A DNA stretch of 64,000 bases from Mycobacterium sp. 1245111.1 (GCF_001673405.1 NZ_LZLV01000146.1:62001-126000); one strand, 5' to 3'. Numbered from the stretch's first letter, positions 19,619 to 28,592 are shown. Notes: generated from the letters alone by a model not told the origin. Program-made: numbers and translations.

Positions 19619-20238
19619 AGACCCCGCGGCGCCGCCTTCACCGCGGCGACGGTCTGTGGGTCGCCGCCGAATTCCACACGGACCGCGTCCCGGCCGGCGA
19701 CGAACAGCAACAGCTCCTGAGGTTCACCGGTGATCGTGACCGCGTCCCCGCGACCGACACCCGCGATCCGCTCTCCGGCCGGTGTCTGCAACACAACCTG
19801 AGCGGGCAGCTTGCTCAACATGATCCGGCTCATCAGCCCGAGCTGGCGGCGCAGTTGCCGTGCGGTGGAGGCGTCCAGTACTCGAGGTTGCCAGCCGTCG
19901 ACGGCTCGCCGGACGTCCTCGTGGTGGATGAACATCTCGCCGAGATTGGCGAGTGGGTCGAGCAGCTTGAACGGTGAGTAGATCGGCGGGCCGGATGCGA
20001 CCAGGTCGACCAGCGCGTCCCAGTTGTTCGAGCGGGCAACGTTGTCCTGCACTTTGGCCGTGTAGCCGGCCAGGAACGGCAACGCGATGCCCGCGGTCGC
20101 GTCCAGACGTCGTTCGCGGACAACCAAGTGAGCGGCGAGATCGGTGGTGTTCCAGCCTTCGCAGAGCGTCGGCGCATGTGGGCCCACTTCGCGCAACGTT
20201 TCCACCAGGGCACTTCGTTCGCGCTGCGCTGCGGTCAT
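19615..20238 (-). CDS. TIGR03085 / mycothiol-dependent DinB-like metal-binding protein
   Basis: The 207-residue protein begins RERSALVETLREVGPHAPTLCEGWNTTDLAAHLVVRERR, the N-terminal block of the mycothiol maleylpyruvate-isomerase (DinB-like) superfamily. H35 and the later FIHHEDVRRA pair are candidate metal ligands. The TIGR03085 subgroup is restricted to actinobacteria; its reaction is unknown. It is divergent from the carotenoid operon across a 180-bp spacer containing the first crt operator and could be controlled by it. Confidence 0.8.
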   Translation of the reverse strand: MTAAQRERSALVETLREVGPHAPTLCEGWNTTDLAAHLVVRERRLDATAGIALPFLAGYTAKVQDNVARSNNWDALVDLVASGPPIYSPFKLLDPLANLGEMFIHHEDVRRAVDGWQPRVLDASTARQLRRQLGLMSRIMLSKLPAQVVLQTPAGERIAGVGRGDAVTITGEPQELLLFVAGRDAVRVEFGGDPQTVAAVKAAPRGL

Positions 20239-20285
20239 GTCCCCAACCCTAGGACATCGGCCCTCGCTGGCGAGCGGCGCAGATG

Positions 20286-20314
20286 TTCAGTAAGTTAACG
20301 TTTAATATTCTGAA
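20286..20314. promoter_or_regulatory. Crt-type operator 1 (29-bp dyad upstream of crtE)
   Basis: The layout is TTCAG-TAAG-TTAA-CGT-TTAA-TATT-CTGAA. The outer TTCAG/CTGAA arms and the two TTAA blocks are symmetric about the central base, giving a 5-4-4-3-4-4-5 pattern. The same pattern recurs at 31954-31982 and, with a degraded right arm, at 30033-30061. It lies 105 bp upstream of crtE and 48 bp upstream of the divergent TIGR03085 gene. The embedded AT-rich TTTAATATT could also serve as a -10 region, so binding would block transcription. The probable ligand is the MarR protein at 30354. Confidence 0.8.
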
Positions 20315-20418
20315 GTGAACCTGGCGGGACGCCCTCGCATGTTTGCCTTCCTCGCCCGGGAGGTATGCGCCGAGGGATGCCAGCTTGGTCGTCACCCGAT
20401 CGTTCGAGAGGGGCCTAA

Positions 20419-21555
20419 GTGGGCGAGGTGCGTGCACTCTCATCGGCACCATCGGCGACGCCTGTTGAGCCGGATCAGCAAACGTGGTCAGATCCGGCGC
20501 AGTTCGAGCCGTGGCGAATCGAGTTGCGCCGCAAGGTCCTCTTCCACCTCAACGATTTCGTTGCCGGACGATGCACGGCGGAACTTTCCGAGTCAGGCGT
20601 GGAAGTGGCCGACGACATCCTGCTGAACTTCGTCGCGGGCGGGAAGTGCCTGCGCTCGACGTTTATGTACCTCGGCTGGCTCGCGGGTTCCCCGGACAGC
20701 GACGAAGCGCTGTTCGCTTCCGCAGGACTGGAGTTGCTTCACGCGTTCGCGCTGCTGCAGGACGATGTTATGGACGCCGCCTCGTCGCGCCGCGGGCGCC
20801 CGGCCGCGCACATCCAATTCAGCCAGTGGCACCGGACTCAGAAACTGTCCGGACCTGCGGAACGGTTCGGTGAATCGGCGGCGATCCTGCTTGGCGATCT
20901 CTGCCTGATCTGGGCCGAGCAGATGCTGCGGGAAAGCGGTGTGGAGTATCGCAGCCTGCAGCGGGCCTGGCCGCTCTACGATGCGATGCGCACAGAACTC
21001 GCCGTCGGCCAATTCGCCGATCTGACAATCGATGTCCGCGATCTACCGTCGATGGACACGGTTCTGGACGTGGCACGCCGCAAATCCGGCAACTACACCG
21101 TGCGCCGGCCATTGGAGCTCGGCGCTGCCATGAGCGGCTGTAGCGATCGCACCATCTCCGGCCTCGGCCGCTACGGCGAAATGGTCGGTGAGGCGTTTCA
21201 ATTGCGCGACGACTTGTTGGGCGTGTTTGGCGCGTCGTCGGTCACCGGCAAGCCAGACGCCCAAGACCTGATCGAGCGGAAGGCCACCAGCGTCGTCATT
21301 GCCGCACACGACCTCGCCGATCCGGCCACCCGCCGCCAGCTCGCGGAGCTGATGAACAGCGGTGACCTCGACGAGGCTGCCATCGAACGCTGGCGAGCCC
21401 TGATCGTCGGGACCGGCGCCGTGGAGTGGATCGAAGACATCATCGACCAACGGGTCTCGGCGGCGCTCAGCGCAATCGACCAGCTTCGGATCAACGGGTC
21501 GGTGCGCGCCGGCTTGGCCAACATGGCCGCCGTGTGCACGGAACGAACCGAATAA
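20419..21555 (+). CDS. crtE: Geranylgeranyl diphosphate synthase of the carotenoid operon
   Basis: CrtE condenses isopentenyl diphosphate onto allylic diphosphates to give C20 GGPP, the carotenoid precursor. The 378-residue protein has the first aspartate-rich motif DDVMD (115-119) followed by RRGRP. The second motif is DDLLG (264-268), in which the usual third Asp is Gly, as is common in actinobacterial enzymes. The GTG start at 20419 follows GAGAGGGG. The stop TAA overlaps the crtI ATG (TAATG), beginning a run of eight coupled genes. Confidence 0.94.
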   Translation: MGEVRALSSAPSATPVEPDQQTWSDPAQFEPWRIELRRKVLFHLNDFVAGRCTAELSESGVEVADDILLNFVAGGKCLRSTFMYLGWLAGSPDSDEALFASAGLELLHAFALLQDDVMDAASSRRGRPAAHIQFSQWHRTQKLSGPAERFGESAAILLGDLCLIWAEQMLRESGVEYRSLQRAWPLYDAMRTELAVGQFADLTIDVRDLPSMDTVLDVARRKSGNYTVRRPLELGAAMSGCSDRTISGLGRYGEMVGEAFQLRDDLLGVFGASSVTGKPDAQDLIERKATSVVIAAHDLADPATRRQLAELMNSGDLDEAAIERWRALIVGTGAVEWIEDIIDQRVSAALSAIDQLRINGSVRAGLANMAAVCTERTE

Positions 21556-23084
21556 TGCGCAGCGTCCAGGGCCCCACCAACCGTGTTGTCGTCGTCGGCG
21601 CCGGGCTGGCGGGACTGACCGCCGCCTTGCACCTGGCCGGGCGCGGTCGCGAGGTCACGGTCGTCGAGCGCGAGCGCTGGCCCGGCGGGCGTGCCGGTCG
21701 TGTCGACATTCACGGCTATCAAATCGACACCGGGCCCACGGTGCTCACCATGCCCGAGATCATCGACGAAGCGTTTGCCGCCGTCGGCGAAAACCGTTCG
21801 GAACGGCTGCATTTGATGCCGCTCCATCCGGCGTATCGCGCGCAGTTCTCCGACGGCAGCAGCATCGATGTGCACAGCGACGCGGATGTGATGGCCGAGA
21901 CCATCGCAGCATTTGCCGGCGCCAAACAGGCCGAGGGTTATCGGAAGCTGCGCGACTGGCTGACGCGGCTGTATCGGGCCGAGTTCAATGGTTTCATCGC
22001 CGAGAACTTCGATTCGCCTCTGTCACTGGTGAATCCACAGCTGGCACGATTGACGGCGTTGGGCGGATTCCGCAAGTGGGACACCATGGTCGGACGCTAC
22101 ATCTCCGACCCGCGACTGCGTCGCGTGTTCACGTTCCAATCGCTGTACGCCGGAGTCGCGCCACGAAAGGCGCTGGCGGTCTACGCGGTGATCGCCTACA
22201 TGGACACCATCTCCGGGGTGTGGTTCCCGCGTGGCGGAGTGCGGGCACTGCCCGATGCGCTGGCCGCCGCGGCCGAACACGCCGGCGTGCGGTTCGTCTA
22301 CAGCGCGACGGTTACGGGGTTGGAGCGCGACGGCAGTCGCGTGTCAGCAATTCTCACCGACACCGGTGAACGTCTCGCCTGCGACGCCGCGGTGTTGACC
22401 ACTGAACTCCCCGCCACCTACGCGTTGCTGGATCGCACACCACGGCGCATCGGTGGCCTGCGGCCGGCACCCTCGGCCGTCGTCGCGCACATCGGCCGGC
22501 GGCAGGCGGACCCGGCGAATCATTCACTGGCACACCACAACATCATTTTCGGCGAGGCATGGAACCAGACGTTCACCGACATCATCCGACACGGCCGGTT
22601 GATGCGTGACCCGTCATTGCTCGTCACCCGCCCGACAGCCAGCGACCCGAGCCTGGCCCCGCCGGGCCATGAGTTGTTCTATGTGCTCGCGCCCGCGCCG
22701 AACCTCCACCGCGGCGTGGTCGACTGGTCGCAGCTGGGTAACAGCTACACCGAACAGCTCATCGATACCGTTGGCGCACGGCTGATTCCACGATTCCGCG
22801 ACGGCGCCGAAGTGCTTCATGTCGTCAACCCCCAGGACTGGGCAGCCCAGGGGATGATCGCCGGCACGCCGTTCGCACTGGCCCACACGTTCGCCCAGAC
22901 GGGACCCTTCCGCCCGGCGAACACGGTGCGGGGCATCGACAACGCGGTGCTCGCCGGATCGTCGACGGTGCCGGGCGTCGGCGTGCCGACCGCGATGATC
23001 TCGGGCCGACTGGCGGCCGATCGGATCACCGGTCCCGCTGAAGAATCGAAACGAAGCATCATCGCGAAAGCCGCCCGGTCATGA
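21555..23084 (+). CDS. crtI: Phytoene desaturase CrtI
   Basis: CrtI removes hydrogens from 15-cis-phytoene in four steps to make lycopene, using FAD. The 509-residue protein has the dinucleotide fold VVVVGAGLAGLTAALHLAGRG (from residue 11), the desaturase block WPGGRAGRVDIHGYQIDTGPTVLTMP, and the C-terminal FAD signature ending VLAGSSTVPGVGVPTAMISG. The start at 21555 overlaps the crtE stop and its end overlaps crtB by 4 bp (ATGA). Confidence 0.95.
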   Translation: MRSVQGPTNRVVVVGAGLAGLTAALHLAGRGREVTVVERERWPGGRAGRVDIHGYQIDTGPTVLTMPEIIDEAFAAVGENRSERLHLMPLHPAYRAQFSDGSSIDVHSDADVMAETIAAFAGAKQAEGYRKLRDWLTRLYRAEFNGFIAENFDSPLSLVNPQLARLTALGGFRKWDTMVGRYISDPRLRRVFTFQSLYAGVAPRKALAVYAVIAYMDTISGVWFPRGGVRALPDALAAAAEHAGVRFVYSATVTGLERDGSRVSAILTDTGERLACDAAVLTTELPATYALLDRTPRRIGGLRPAPSAVVAHIGRRQADPANHSLAHHNIIFGEAWNQTFTDIIRHGRLMRDPSLLVTRPTASDPSLAPPGHELFYVLAPAPNLHRGVVDWSQLGNSYTEQLIDTVGARLIPRFRDGAEVLHVVNPQDWAAQGMIAGTPFALAHTFAQTGPFRPANTVRGIDNAVLAGSSTVPGVGVPTAMISGRLAADRITGPAEESKRSIIAKAARS

Positions 23085-24043
23085 TCCGCACCGAACTCAG
23101 CGCCGCCGGCATCAACGATCCGGAGCTGCGTGAGGCATACCAGCGCTGCCGCGCACTCAACGCCGCGCACGGCCGCACGTTCTTTCTCGCCACCCGACTA
23201 CTCGCGCCGGATCAGCGACCGCCGATTCACGCGCTCTACGGCTTCGCGCGCTACGCCGACGACATTCTCGACGACGTCGATCCGTCTTTGGACACCCCGA
23301 CCCGGGCCGCGCGCCTGCAACGACTGTCCGACGACTTCTTCTCCGCCGATACCCACTCGAGCAACCCGGTGCTGACCGCGGTCCGGCACACCGCACGGCG
23401 CTACGCCATCGGCGACGAGTTGTTCGACGACTTCCTGACGTCCATGCGGATGGACCTGACAATCACCGACTATCCCGACCGCGCGGCTCTCAACCTGTAT
23501 ATGAAGGGGTCCGCGGAAGCGATTGGCCGCCAAGTACTTCCGATCCTTGGCACCATCGGCCCCGCAGAGGAGGCCGAACCGCATGCGGCGGCCCTCGGCA
23601 GGGCGTTCCAACTGACGAACTTCCTCAGAGATATCGATGAAGACCTGGCGCGCGGGCGCGTGTACCTGCCGGCCGACGAGTTGGCCTCCTACGACGTCGA
23701 TCGTGAGCTGCTGATGTGGTGCCACACCCATCGCACGACCGAGCGACGGGTGCGGTCTGCTCTGGCCGATCAACACGACATCGCCCGCGGCGTCTACCGC
23801 TATGCCGCCGACGGTATCCCGATGCTGGAGCCGAGGTCTCAGCCGTGCGTCGCGACCGCTCTCACGCTGTACGCCGAAATTCTCGACCGTATCGAAGACA
23901 GCGACTTCGCGGTGTTCAGTCGGCGCGCGACCGTGGGGAACGGGCGACGGCTGCGGGTCGCCGGCGCTGGTCTGATCCGCTCGTGGCGGGCTAGACGGAC
24001 TTACCCGGTCATATCCGATGCGCGCAGATCTGGTGCCGCGTAA
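23081..24043 (+). CDS. crtB: Phytoene synthase CrtB
   Basis: CrtB joins two GGPP molecules head-to-head to form phytoene. The 320-residue protein contains both substrate-Mg motifs: DDILDD starting at D60 in YGFARYADDILDD, and DIDED (184-188) in TNFLRDIDEDLARGRVYLP. It sits directly after crtI with a 4-bp overlap and ends TAATG into the lycopene cyclase gene. Confidence 0.95.
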   Translation: MIRTELSAAGINDPELREAYQRCRALNAAHGRTFFLATRLLAPDQRPPIHALYGFARYADDILDDVDPSLDTPTRAARLQRLSDDFFSADTHSSNPVLTAVRHTARRYAIGDELFDDFLTSMRMDLTITDYPDRAALNLYMKGSAEAIGRQVLPILGTIGPAEEAEPHAAALGRAFQLTNFLRDIDEDLARGRVYLPADELASYDVDRELLMWCHTHRTTERRVRSALADQHDIARGVYRYAADGIPMLEPRSQPCVATALTLYAEILDRIEDSDFAVFSRRATVGNGRRLRVAGAGLIRSWRARRTYPVISDARRSGAA

Positions 24044-24363
24044 TGGATCACTGGCAGTATCTGACTGTGCTCGGCGCCTGCATGGCGATCACCTTGCCGC
24101 TGGAGATTTTTCGACCCGGCGTATACCGCCAGGCGTGGCGGACGGCGCGCGCCGTGCTGCCGGTTGCTGCCGTGTTCATCTTGTGGGACGAGCTCGCGAT
24201 CGCCGTCCACATCTGGCATTACAACCCGGCCTACGTCACCGGTGTGCGCATCCCGTTCCACATGCCGATCGAAGAGGTCGTGTTCTTCCTGGTGATTCCG
24301 TTGTGCGCCCTGCTGACCTACAACGCCGTGAGCGCCATCCTGCGAATGGTCAACCGACGATGA
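24043..24363 (+). CDS. crtYc: Lycopene cyclase subunit CrtYc
   Basis: The 106-residue membrane protein has three hydrophobic helices and the family motif FHMPIEEVVFF near residue 75. It is one half of the actinobacterial heterodimeric lycopene beta-cyclase. The ATG at 24043 shares its A with the crtB stop. It is coupled by ATGA to crtYd, which is required for activity. Confidence 0.93.
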   Translation: MDHWQYLTVLGACMAITLPLEIFRPGVYRQAWRTARAVLPVAAVFILWDELAIAVHIWHYNPAYVTGVRIPFHMPIEEVVFFLVIPLCALLTYNAVSAILRMVNRR

Positions 24364-24671
24364 CGGGTCTCGGCTACACCGTGCCCGCCGTCGCGTCGGT
24401 GGGGGCCGTCCTCGTGCTCGAGTCGATGGCTTTGCGCACCGGCCTTTTTCGACGGCCGGCGTACTGGCTGTCGATGGTGATCGTGATCGGGTTTCAGATC
24501 TTGACCGACGGCTGGCTCACCAAGTTGAGCGCCCCGATCGTGATCTACGACGACCGGCAGACCAGCGGTATCCGGTTCCCTTTCGACATCCCGATCGAAG
24601 ACTTCCTGTTCGGCTTCGCCTTGGTCACCGCCGTACTGCTGCTGTGGGAGCGACAACGTGAACGTGAGTAA
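24360..24671 (+). CDS. crtYd: Lycopene cyclase subunit CrtYd
   Basis: The 103-residue protein, also with three membrane helices, carries the matching motif FDIPIEDFLFGF near residue 80. It is homologous to CrtYc and probably pairs with it to cyclise the ends of lycopene to beta-rings. The start ATG overlaps the crtYc stop by 4 bp. Its own end overlaps the next gene by 14 bp. Confidence 0.93.
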   Translation: MTGLGYTVPAVASVGAVLVLESMALRTGLFRRPAYWLSMVIVIGFQILTDGWLTKLSAPIVIYDDRQTSGIRFPFDIPIEDFLFGFALVTAVLLLWERQRERE

Positions 24672-25383
24672 CAACGGTCTGCCCCGTGCTGACGTGCCGG
24701 CCGCGTTCGACCTCGGCGCCGCCGCATACGATCGACTAGTCGGCGCCAGCCCCGGATACCATGCGCACCTTCACCTTTCGGCGCAACGGCTGCGACTCCC
24801 CGATCAGGGCCGCGGGTTGCGGTTACTCGACGCAGGGTGCGGCACCGGCGCCTCGACGGCCGCATTACTCCGCGTCGCCCCGCGCGCCGACATCGTCGCG
24901 ATCGACGCGTCGAAGGGCATGCTCGACGAAGCGAAGAACAAGTCGTGGCCACCATCCGTCCAATTTGTGCATACGCCCGTGGAGACTCTCGCCGAGAACG
25001 GGGTGGTCGGACCGTTCGACGGAATCCTGGCCGCGTATCTGGTTCGCAACCTGGCCGATCCTGACACCCAACTACGCGCACTGCGCGACCTACTGGCCCC
25101 CGGTGCCACCCTGGCGGTGCACGACTACTCGGTTCGCGACTCCCGCCTCGCCGTCGCGGTGTGGAACGCGGTGTGCTGGGGCATCATCATCCCGCTCGGC
25201 TGGCGAAGAACCCGTGACACGACGCTGTACCGGCACCTGTGGCGCAGCGTGCTGACGTTCGACGGCGCAGCACAATTGCGGCGACGGATGCGTGACGCGG
25301 GCTTCGTCGCGGTGCACAGCGAGACCATGCCCGGGTGGGAGACCAACATCGCGCATACGTTCCTGGGGGACGCACCCTCGTGA
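24658..25383 (+). CDS. crtT: SAM-dependent methyltransferase in the carotenoid operon (CrtT-like)
   Basis: The 241-residue class I methyltransferase has LRLLDAGCGTGASTAALLR (about 59-77), the acidic IVAIDASKGMLDEA and the UbiE-like DGILAAYLVRNLADP. A methyltransferase gene named crtT accompanies crtU in the Streptomyces griseus isorenieratene cluster, and this gene holds the same place just before crtU. The GTG start at 24658 lies inside the end of crtYd. CrtT is not strictly required for isorenieratene in published reconstitutions as I recall them, so it may act on a modified product or a quinone. The symbol is by position and family. Confidence 0.75.
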   Translation: MNVSNNGLPRADVPAAFDLGAAAYDRLVGASPGYHAHLHLSAQRLRLPDQGRGLRLLDAGCGTGASTAALLRVAPRADIVAIDASKGMLDEAKNKSWPPSVQFVHTPVETLAENGVVGPFDGILAAYLVRNLADPDTQLRALRDLLAPGATLAVHDYSVRDSRLAVAVWNAVCWGIIIPLGWRRTRDTTLYRHLWRSVLTFDGAAQLRRRMRDAGFVAVHSETMPGWETNIAHTFLGDAPS

Positions 25384-26900
25384 CCGATCGACGCCGCTGC
25401 ACGTTCCCCGCACCGCAGGGCCTACCCAGCGCCATAGCGCTGTCTTCGCGACCACAGGCCGTCGTCGTCGGCGCCGGTATCGCAGGGCTTGCCGCCGCAA
25501 CGGGTCTGGCCGAGCGTGGCATCGGCGTCGACGTCATCGAACGCGAGGAGTATCTCGGTGGGCGCGTGGGCGCCTGGACCGAGCAAGTCGACGGCGTCGA
25601 GCTCGCGATGAACCGGGGCTTCCACGCTTTCTTCCGGCAGTACTACAACTTGCGGGCACTGCTGGGACGCATCGACCCGGGGTTGTCGATGCTGACCTCG
25701 GTCGACGACTACCCGCTGGTCGATGGCTCTGGCCGCAAGGACACCTTTCGGGGTCTCCCCCGCACCCCGCCCTGGAACGCGCTCGTATTCGCTTTACGCA
25801 GCCCTACTTTTCGGCTCACCGATCTGCTGAAGATCGACGCGCGCGCCGCGGCACCGCTGGCCGCGGTATCGCTGCCGAAGATCTTCGACCGCCTCGATCA
25901 CGTCGACGCCGAGACGTTCCTTAAGAGCATCAACTTTCCCGAGGCCGCTCGGCATCTGGCCTTCGAGGTCTTCTCTCGCAGCTTCTTCGCCAGCCCTGCG
26001 GAGCTGTCCGCCGCCGAGTTGGCCACGATGTTCCACATCTATTTCCTCGGCTCCAGCGAGGGTCTGATCTTCGACGTCGCCAACTCCAACTTCGACACCG
26101 CGCTGTGGGAGCCGCTGCGGCAGTATCTTCTTGGCCTGGGAGTCCGCTTTCACCAAGGCATTTCGGTCTCGAGCGTCAGCAACAGCGAGCGCCGGACTTT
26201 CCGCGTCCACACTGACACCGGCGACCGATTGGAGGCCGATGCCGTCGTGCTGGCCACCGACATCGCCGGACTGCAGCGGATCGTCGAGGCATCGCCAGGC
26301 CTCGGCGACGACCTGTGGCGGGTCCGTGTCAAGCGGCTGCGCACCGCGCCGCCGTTCGTCGTGCAACGGCTGTGGCTCGACAGCCCCGTCGCCTCAGGCC
26401 GGGCCGCCTTCCTGGGAACTTCCGGCCGCGAACCGGTCGACAACATCAGCGTGCTGGACCGCTACGAGCGTCAAGCTACCGACTGGGCTCGGCGCTCAGG
26501 TGGATCCGTGGTCGAATTGCATTCGTACGCAGTGCAATCCCCACAATCGAGCGATGCGATGATTCGTCAACTGCGCGCGCTCTACCCGGAGACCCGCAGC
26601 GCGCGAATCGTCCACCAACGAACGCTGCGGCACCACGACTGCCCGCTCTTCGCGCCGGGAGCCTACGCGTACCGACCCGGTGTAGTGACCCCGCACCCGG
26701 GGTTGATGCTGGCCGGCGACGCAGTGCGCATCGACTTGCCGGTGGCACTGATGGAGCGGGCGGCCACTACCGGCTGGACGGCCGCCAACGAGATACTGCA
26801 GCGATGGGGGCTGGCCGGCCACGAATTGTCCACGGTTCCCACCCGCGGCCGCTCGGCACTGCGCTATCTCGCCGACCGAGACAGGCTTTCGCACCGATGA
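25380..26900 (+). CDS. crtU: Carotene desaturase/methyltransferase CrtU (isorenieratene synthase-like)
   Basis: CrtU converts the beta-rings of beta-carotene to aromatic rings by desaturation and methyl shift, giving isorenieratene (leprotene in mycobacteria). The 506-residue protein starts at GTG 25380 (overlap GTGA), with the FAD fold AVVVGAGIAGLAAATGLAERG and EREEYLGGRVGAW. A characteristic FHAFFRQYYNLRALLGRIDP follows, and the C-terminal end LMLAGDAVRIDLPVALMERAATTG is FAD-binding. Its presence implies aromatic carotenoids. Confidence 0.88.
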   Translation: MTDRRRCTFPAPQGLPSAIALSSRPQAVVVGAGIAGLAAATGLAERGIGVDVIEREEYLGGRVGAWTEQVDGVELAMNRGFHAFFRQYYNLRALLGRIDPGLSMLTSVDDYPLVDGSGRKDTFRGLPRTPPWNALVFALRSPTFRLTDLLKIDARAAAPLAAVSLPKIFDRLDHVDAETFLKSINFPEAARHLAFEVFSRSFFASPAELSAAELATMFHIYFLGSSEGLIFDVANSNFDTALWEPLRQYLLGLGVRFHQGISVSSVSNSERRTFRVHTDTGDRLEADAVVLATDIAGLQRIVEASPGLGDDLWRVRVKRLRTAPPFVVQRLWLDSPVASGRAAFLGTSGREPVDNISVLDRYERQATDWARRSGGSVVELHSYAVQSPQSSDAMIRQLRALYPETRSARIVHQRTLRHHDCPLFAPGAYAYRPGVVTPHPGLMLAGDAVRIDLPVALMERAATTGWTAANEILQRWGLAGHELSTVPTRGRSALRYLADRDRLSHR

Positions 26901-27895
26901 AGATCCCCGATACCGTACGCATCCGCTGGCCGAAAGACTGGCCGCTGCAACCGATCCCGCCGGGGAGTTGGGCGGGTCAGCATCCGACCTATCGTGACGC
27001 GTCGCCGGCGGTCATTCAGGCCGCGCTGGACCGGTCGCAGCGCCGCCCGACAGGAAACTGGTACGTGTTCGCCGCAAGTCGGGATGTACGCACTCGGAAA
27101 CCGTTGGGAATCAACGTCGCCGGTGTCGAGTTGGTCGCGTGGCGCGATCAGCAATCCCGCCTGTGCGTGGGCCCCCGCGCGTGCCCGCACCTCGGGGCCG
27201 ACCTGGCGACGGCCAAAGTCCACAACGGCGAGCTGATCTGCCGATGGCACGGGCTCTGCCTCGGCGGCGACACAGACGAATACCGTTGGAGGCTGCTGCC
27301 CAGCTGCGACGACGGCGTGCTGGCGTGGGTCCGGCTCGACTCGGTCGGCGGCGAGGAACCGCTCGATCAGCCGGTGGTCCCGGTTCGGCCGAACGGCGGC
27401 ACGCTGGACGCCGTCGCGACAATGGTCGGCACCTGCGAACCATCCGACATCATCGCCAACCGGCTCGATCCCTGGCATGGGGCCTGGTATCACCCGTACT
27501 CGTTCACACAACTCGAAGTGCTGAGCACCCCTACCGAAGAGGTGGACACTTTCCTCGTCGCGGTGACGTTCCGGATCGGCCGCGTCGGTGTACCGACGGT
27601 GGCTGAATTCAGCTGCCCGGAGGCGCGGACCATCGTGATGCGCATCGTGGACGGCGAGGGCGTGGGCAGCGTGGTCGAAACTCACGCCACCCCAGTCGGT
27701 TTGGGCCCTGACAAGCTACCCCGAACGGCGGTGATCGAGGCGACCGTCGCGCATTCCGAGCGGACCGGTTTCCGGCGGGCACTCTCCGCTGCCCCGTTGA
27801 TCACACCGCTCATGCGTGTTGCCGCCGCCCGGCTGTGGAAGGACGACCTCGCCTACGCCGAGCGTCGCTATCAGTTCCGGAGTGGTGGGGCGTGA
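26897..27895 (+). CDS. Rieske [2Fe-2S] protein with DUF5914-like C-terminus
   Basis: The 332-residue protein is the last gene of the crt operon (ATGA overlap with crtU). The Rieske cluster ligands are C96-P-H98 and C115-R-W-H118. A 215-residue C-terminal region follows, containing NRLDPWHGAWYHPYSFTQL, in which D and two His could form a non-heme iron site as in Rieske oxygenases. A carotenoid-ring hydroxylase or ketolase is therefore the best guess; a pure electron carrier is the alternative. The C-terminal family is the one often seen beside actinobacterial crtU genes. Its end overlaps the convergent next gene by 25 bp. Confidence 0.8.
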   Translation: MKIPDTVRIRWPKDWPLQPIPPGSWAGQHPTYRDASPAVIQAALDRSQRRPTGNWYVFAASRDVRTRKPLGINVAGVELVAWRDQQSRLCVGPRACPHLGADLATAKVHNGELICRWHGLCLGGDTDEYRWRLLPSCDDGVLAWVRLDSVGGEEPLDQPVVPVRPNGGTLDAVATMVGTCEPSDIIANRLDPWHGAWYHPYSFTQLEVLSTPTEEVDTFLVAVTFRIGRVGVPTVAEFSCPEARTIVMRIVDGEGVGSVVETHATPVGLGPDKLPRTAVIEATVAHSERTGFRRALSAAPLITPLMRVAAARLWKDDLAYAERRYQFRSGGA

Positions 27896-28569
27896 TCGTT
27901 GGCTCTGCCTTCTCGACTCTGGGCATAGGCATACGCCCGCAGGTTCGCCAGCCAACGCGGGTACATCTCGACTCCGGGGGCCGTGTGTAACACCGGGTCG
28001 AAAGACACGTCGCGGCCCGGCGCCGGTTTCGTCAGTGTCACGCGGGCCAGCGGTTGAAATGGCGAGGTCGCCGTGGCCTGGTCCACGTCGATTGCGATCT
28101 CGCCTTGCTCAAGGGCGCTGCGGATGCTGTCCAGCTGCAGTCCTGAGCCGTCGATCTCCGTCGTGATGCGAGCCCGCAGCCACCAGTTGGTGTCGCGATA
28201 GCGCAGTGGGGCGAGGCTTGTCATCGAACTGCCGGACCACGACGTGACCGGACGAAGCCCAACCGACCGAACGATCGGACCCGGCACGGCCGAAGCCAAC
28301 AGGACGTCCCAATCCGAACCTGCCGACGAATCTCCACTCGAGAGAACGCGAAACGCCAAGCCAATGGCGTCGGGTAGCCCACCGGGCATCCCCGCTGCCT
28401 TCGACACCCGCGCCAGGATCGTCGCCGACGGCAGCGGCAAGCCGACGCCGGCCGTTGCCAGCCGCTCGATCACACCTTCCGCCACCACGCCGTTGGGGTG
28501 GAATACTCGTCGGCGCCGAAGCGCCGATCCCCACCGGAACGGCACACTGACGAGTTCCATCACGCTCAT
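27871..28569 (-). CDS. Small catalase-fold (SrpA/minimal catalase-like) protein
   Basis: The 232-residue protein matches the heme-catalase frame. Near the N-terminus, RRVFHPNGVVAEG (H24) aligns with the distal-His block R-V-x-H-A-x-G-x4-G of catalases. ARVSKAAGMPGGLPDAIGLAFRV follows the R-F-S...D...G-A-x-K pattern. The C-terminal LRAYAYAQSREGR gives R211-x3-Y215, the arginine-tyrosine pair that ligates heme iron in catalases. It lacks the large catalase C-terminal domains, like the minimal catalase MAP-2744c of M. avium subsp. paratuberculosis. It lies 23 bp downstream of the SDR gene, probably in one operon. Peroxidase activity is inferred, not shown. Confidence 0.6.
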   Translation of the reverse strand: MSVMELVSVPFRWGSALRRRRVFHPNGVVAEGVIERLATAGVGLPLPSATILARVSKAAGMPGGLPDAIGLAFRVLSSGDSSAGSDWDVLLASAVPGPIVRSVGLRPVTSWSGSSMTSLAPLRYRDTNWWLRARITTEIDGSGLQLDSIRSALEQGEIAIDVDQATATSPFQPLARVTLTKPAPGRDVSFDPVLHTAPGVEMYPRWLANLRAYAYAQSREGRANDHAPPLRN

Positions 28570-28592
28570 GCGGGCCGCATTCCCGCTTGGGT

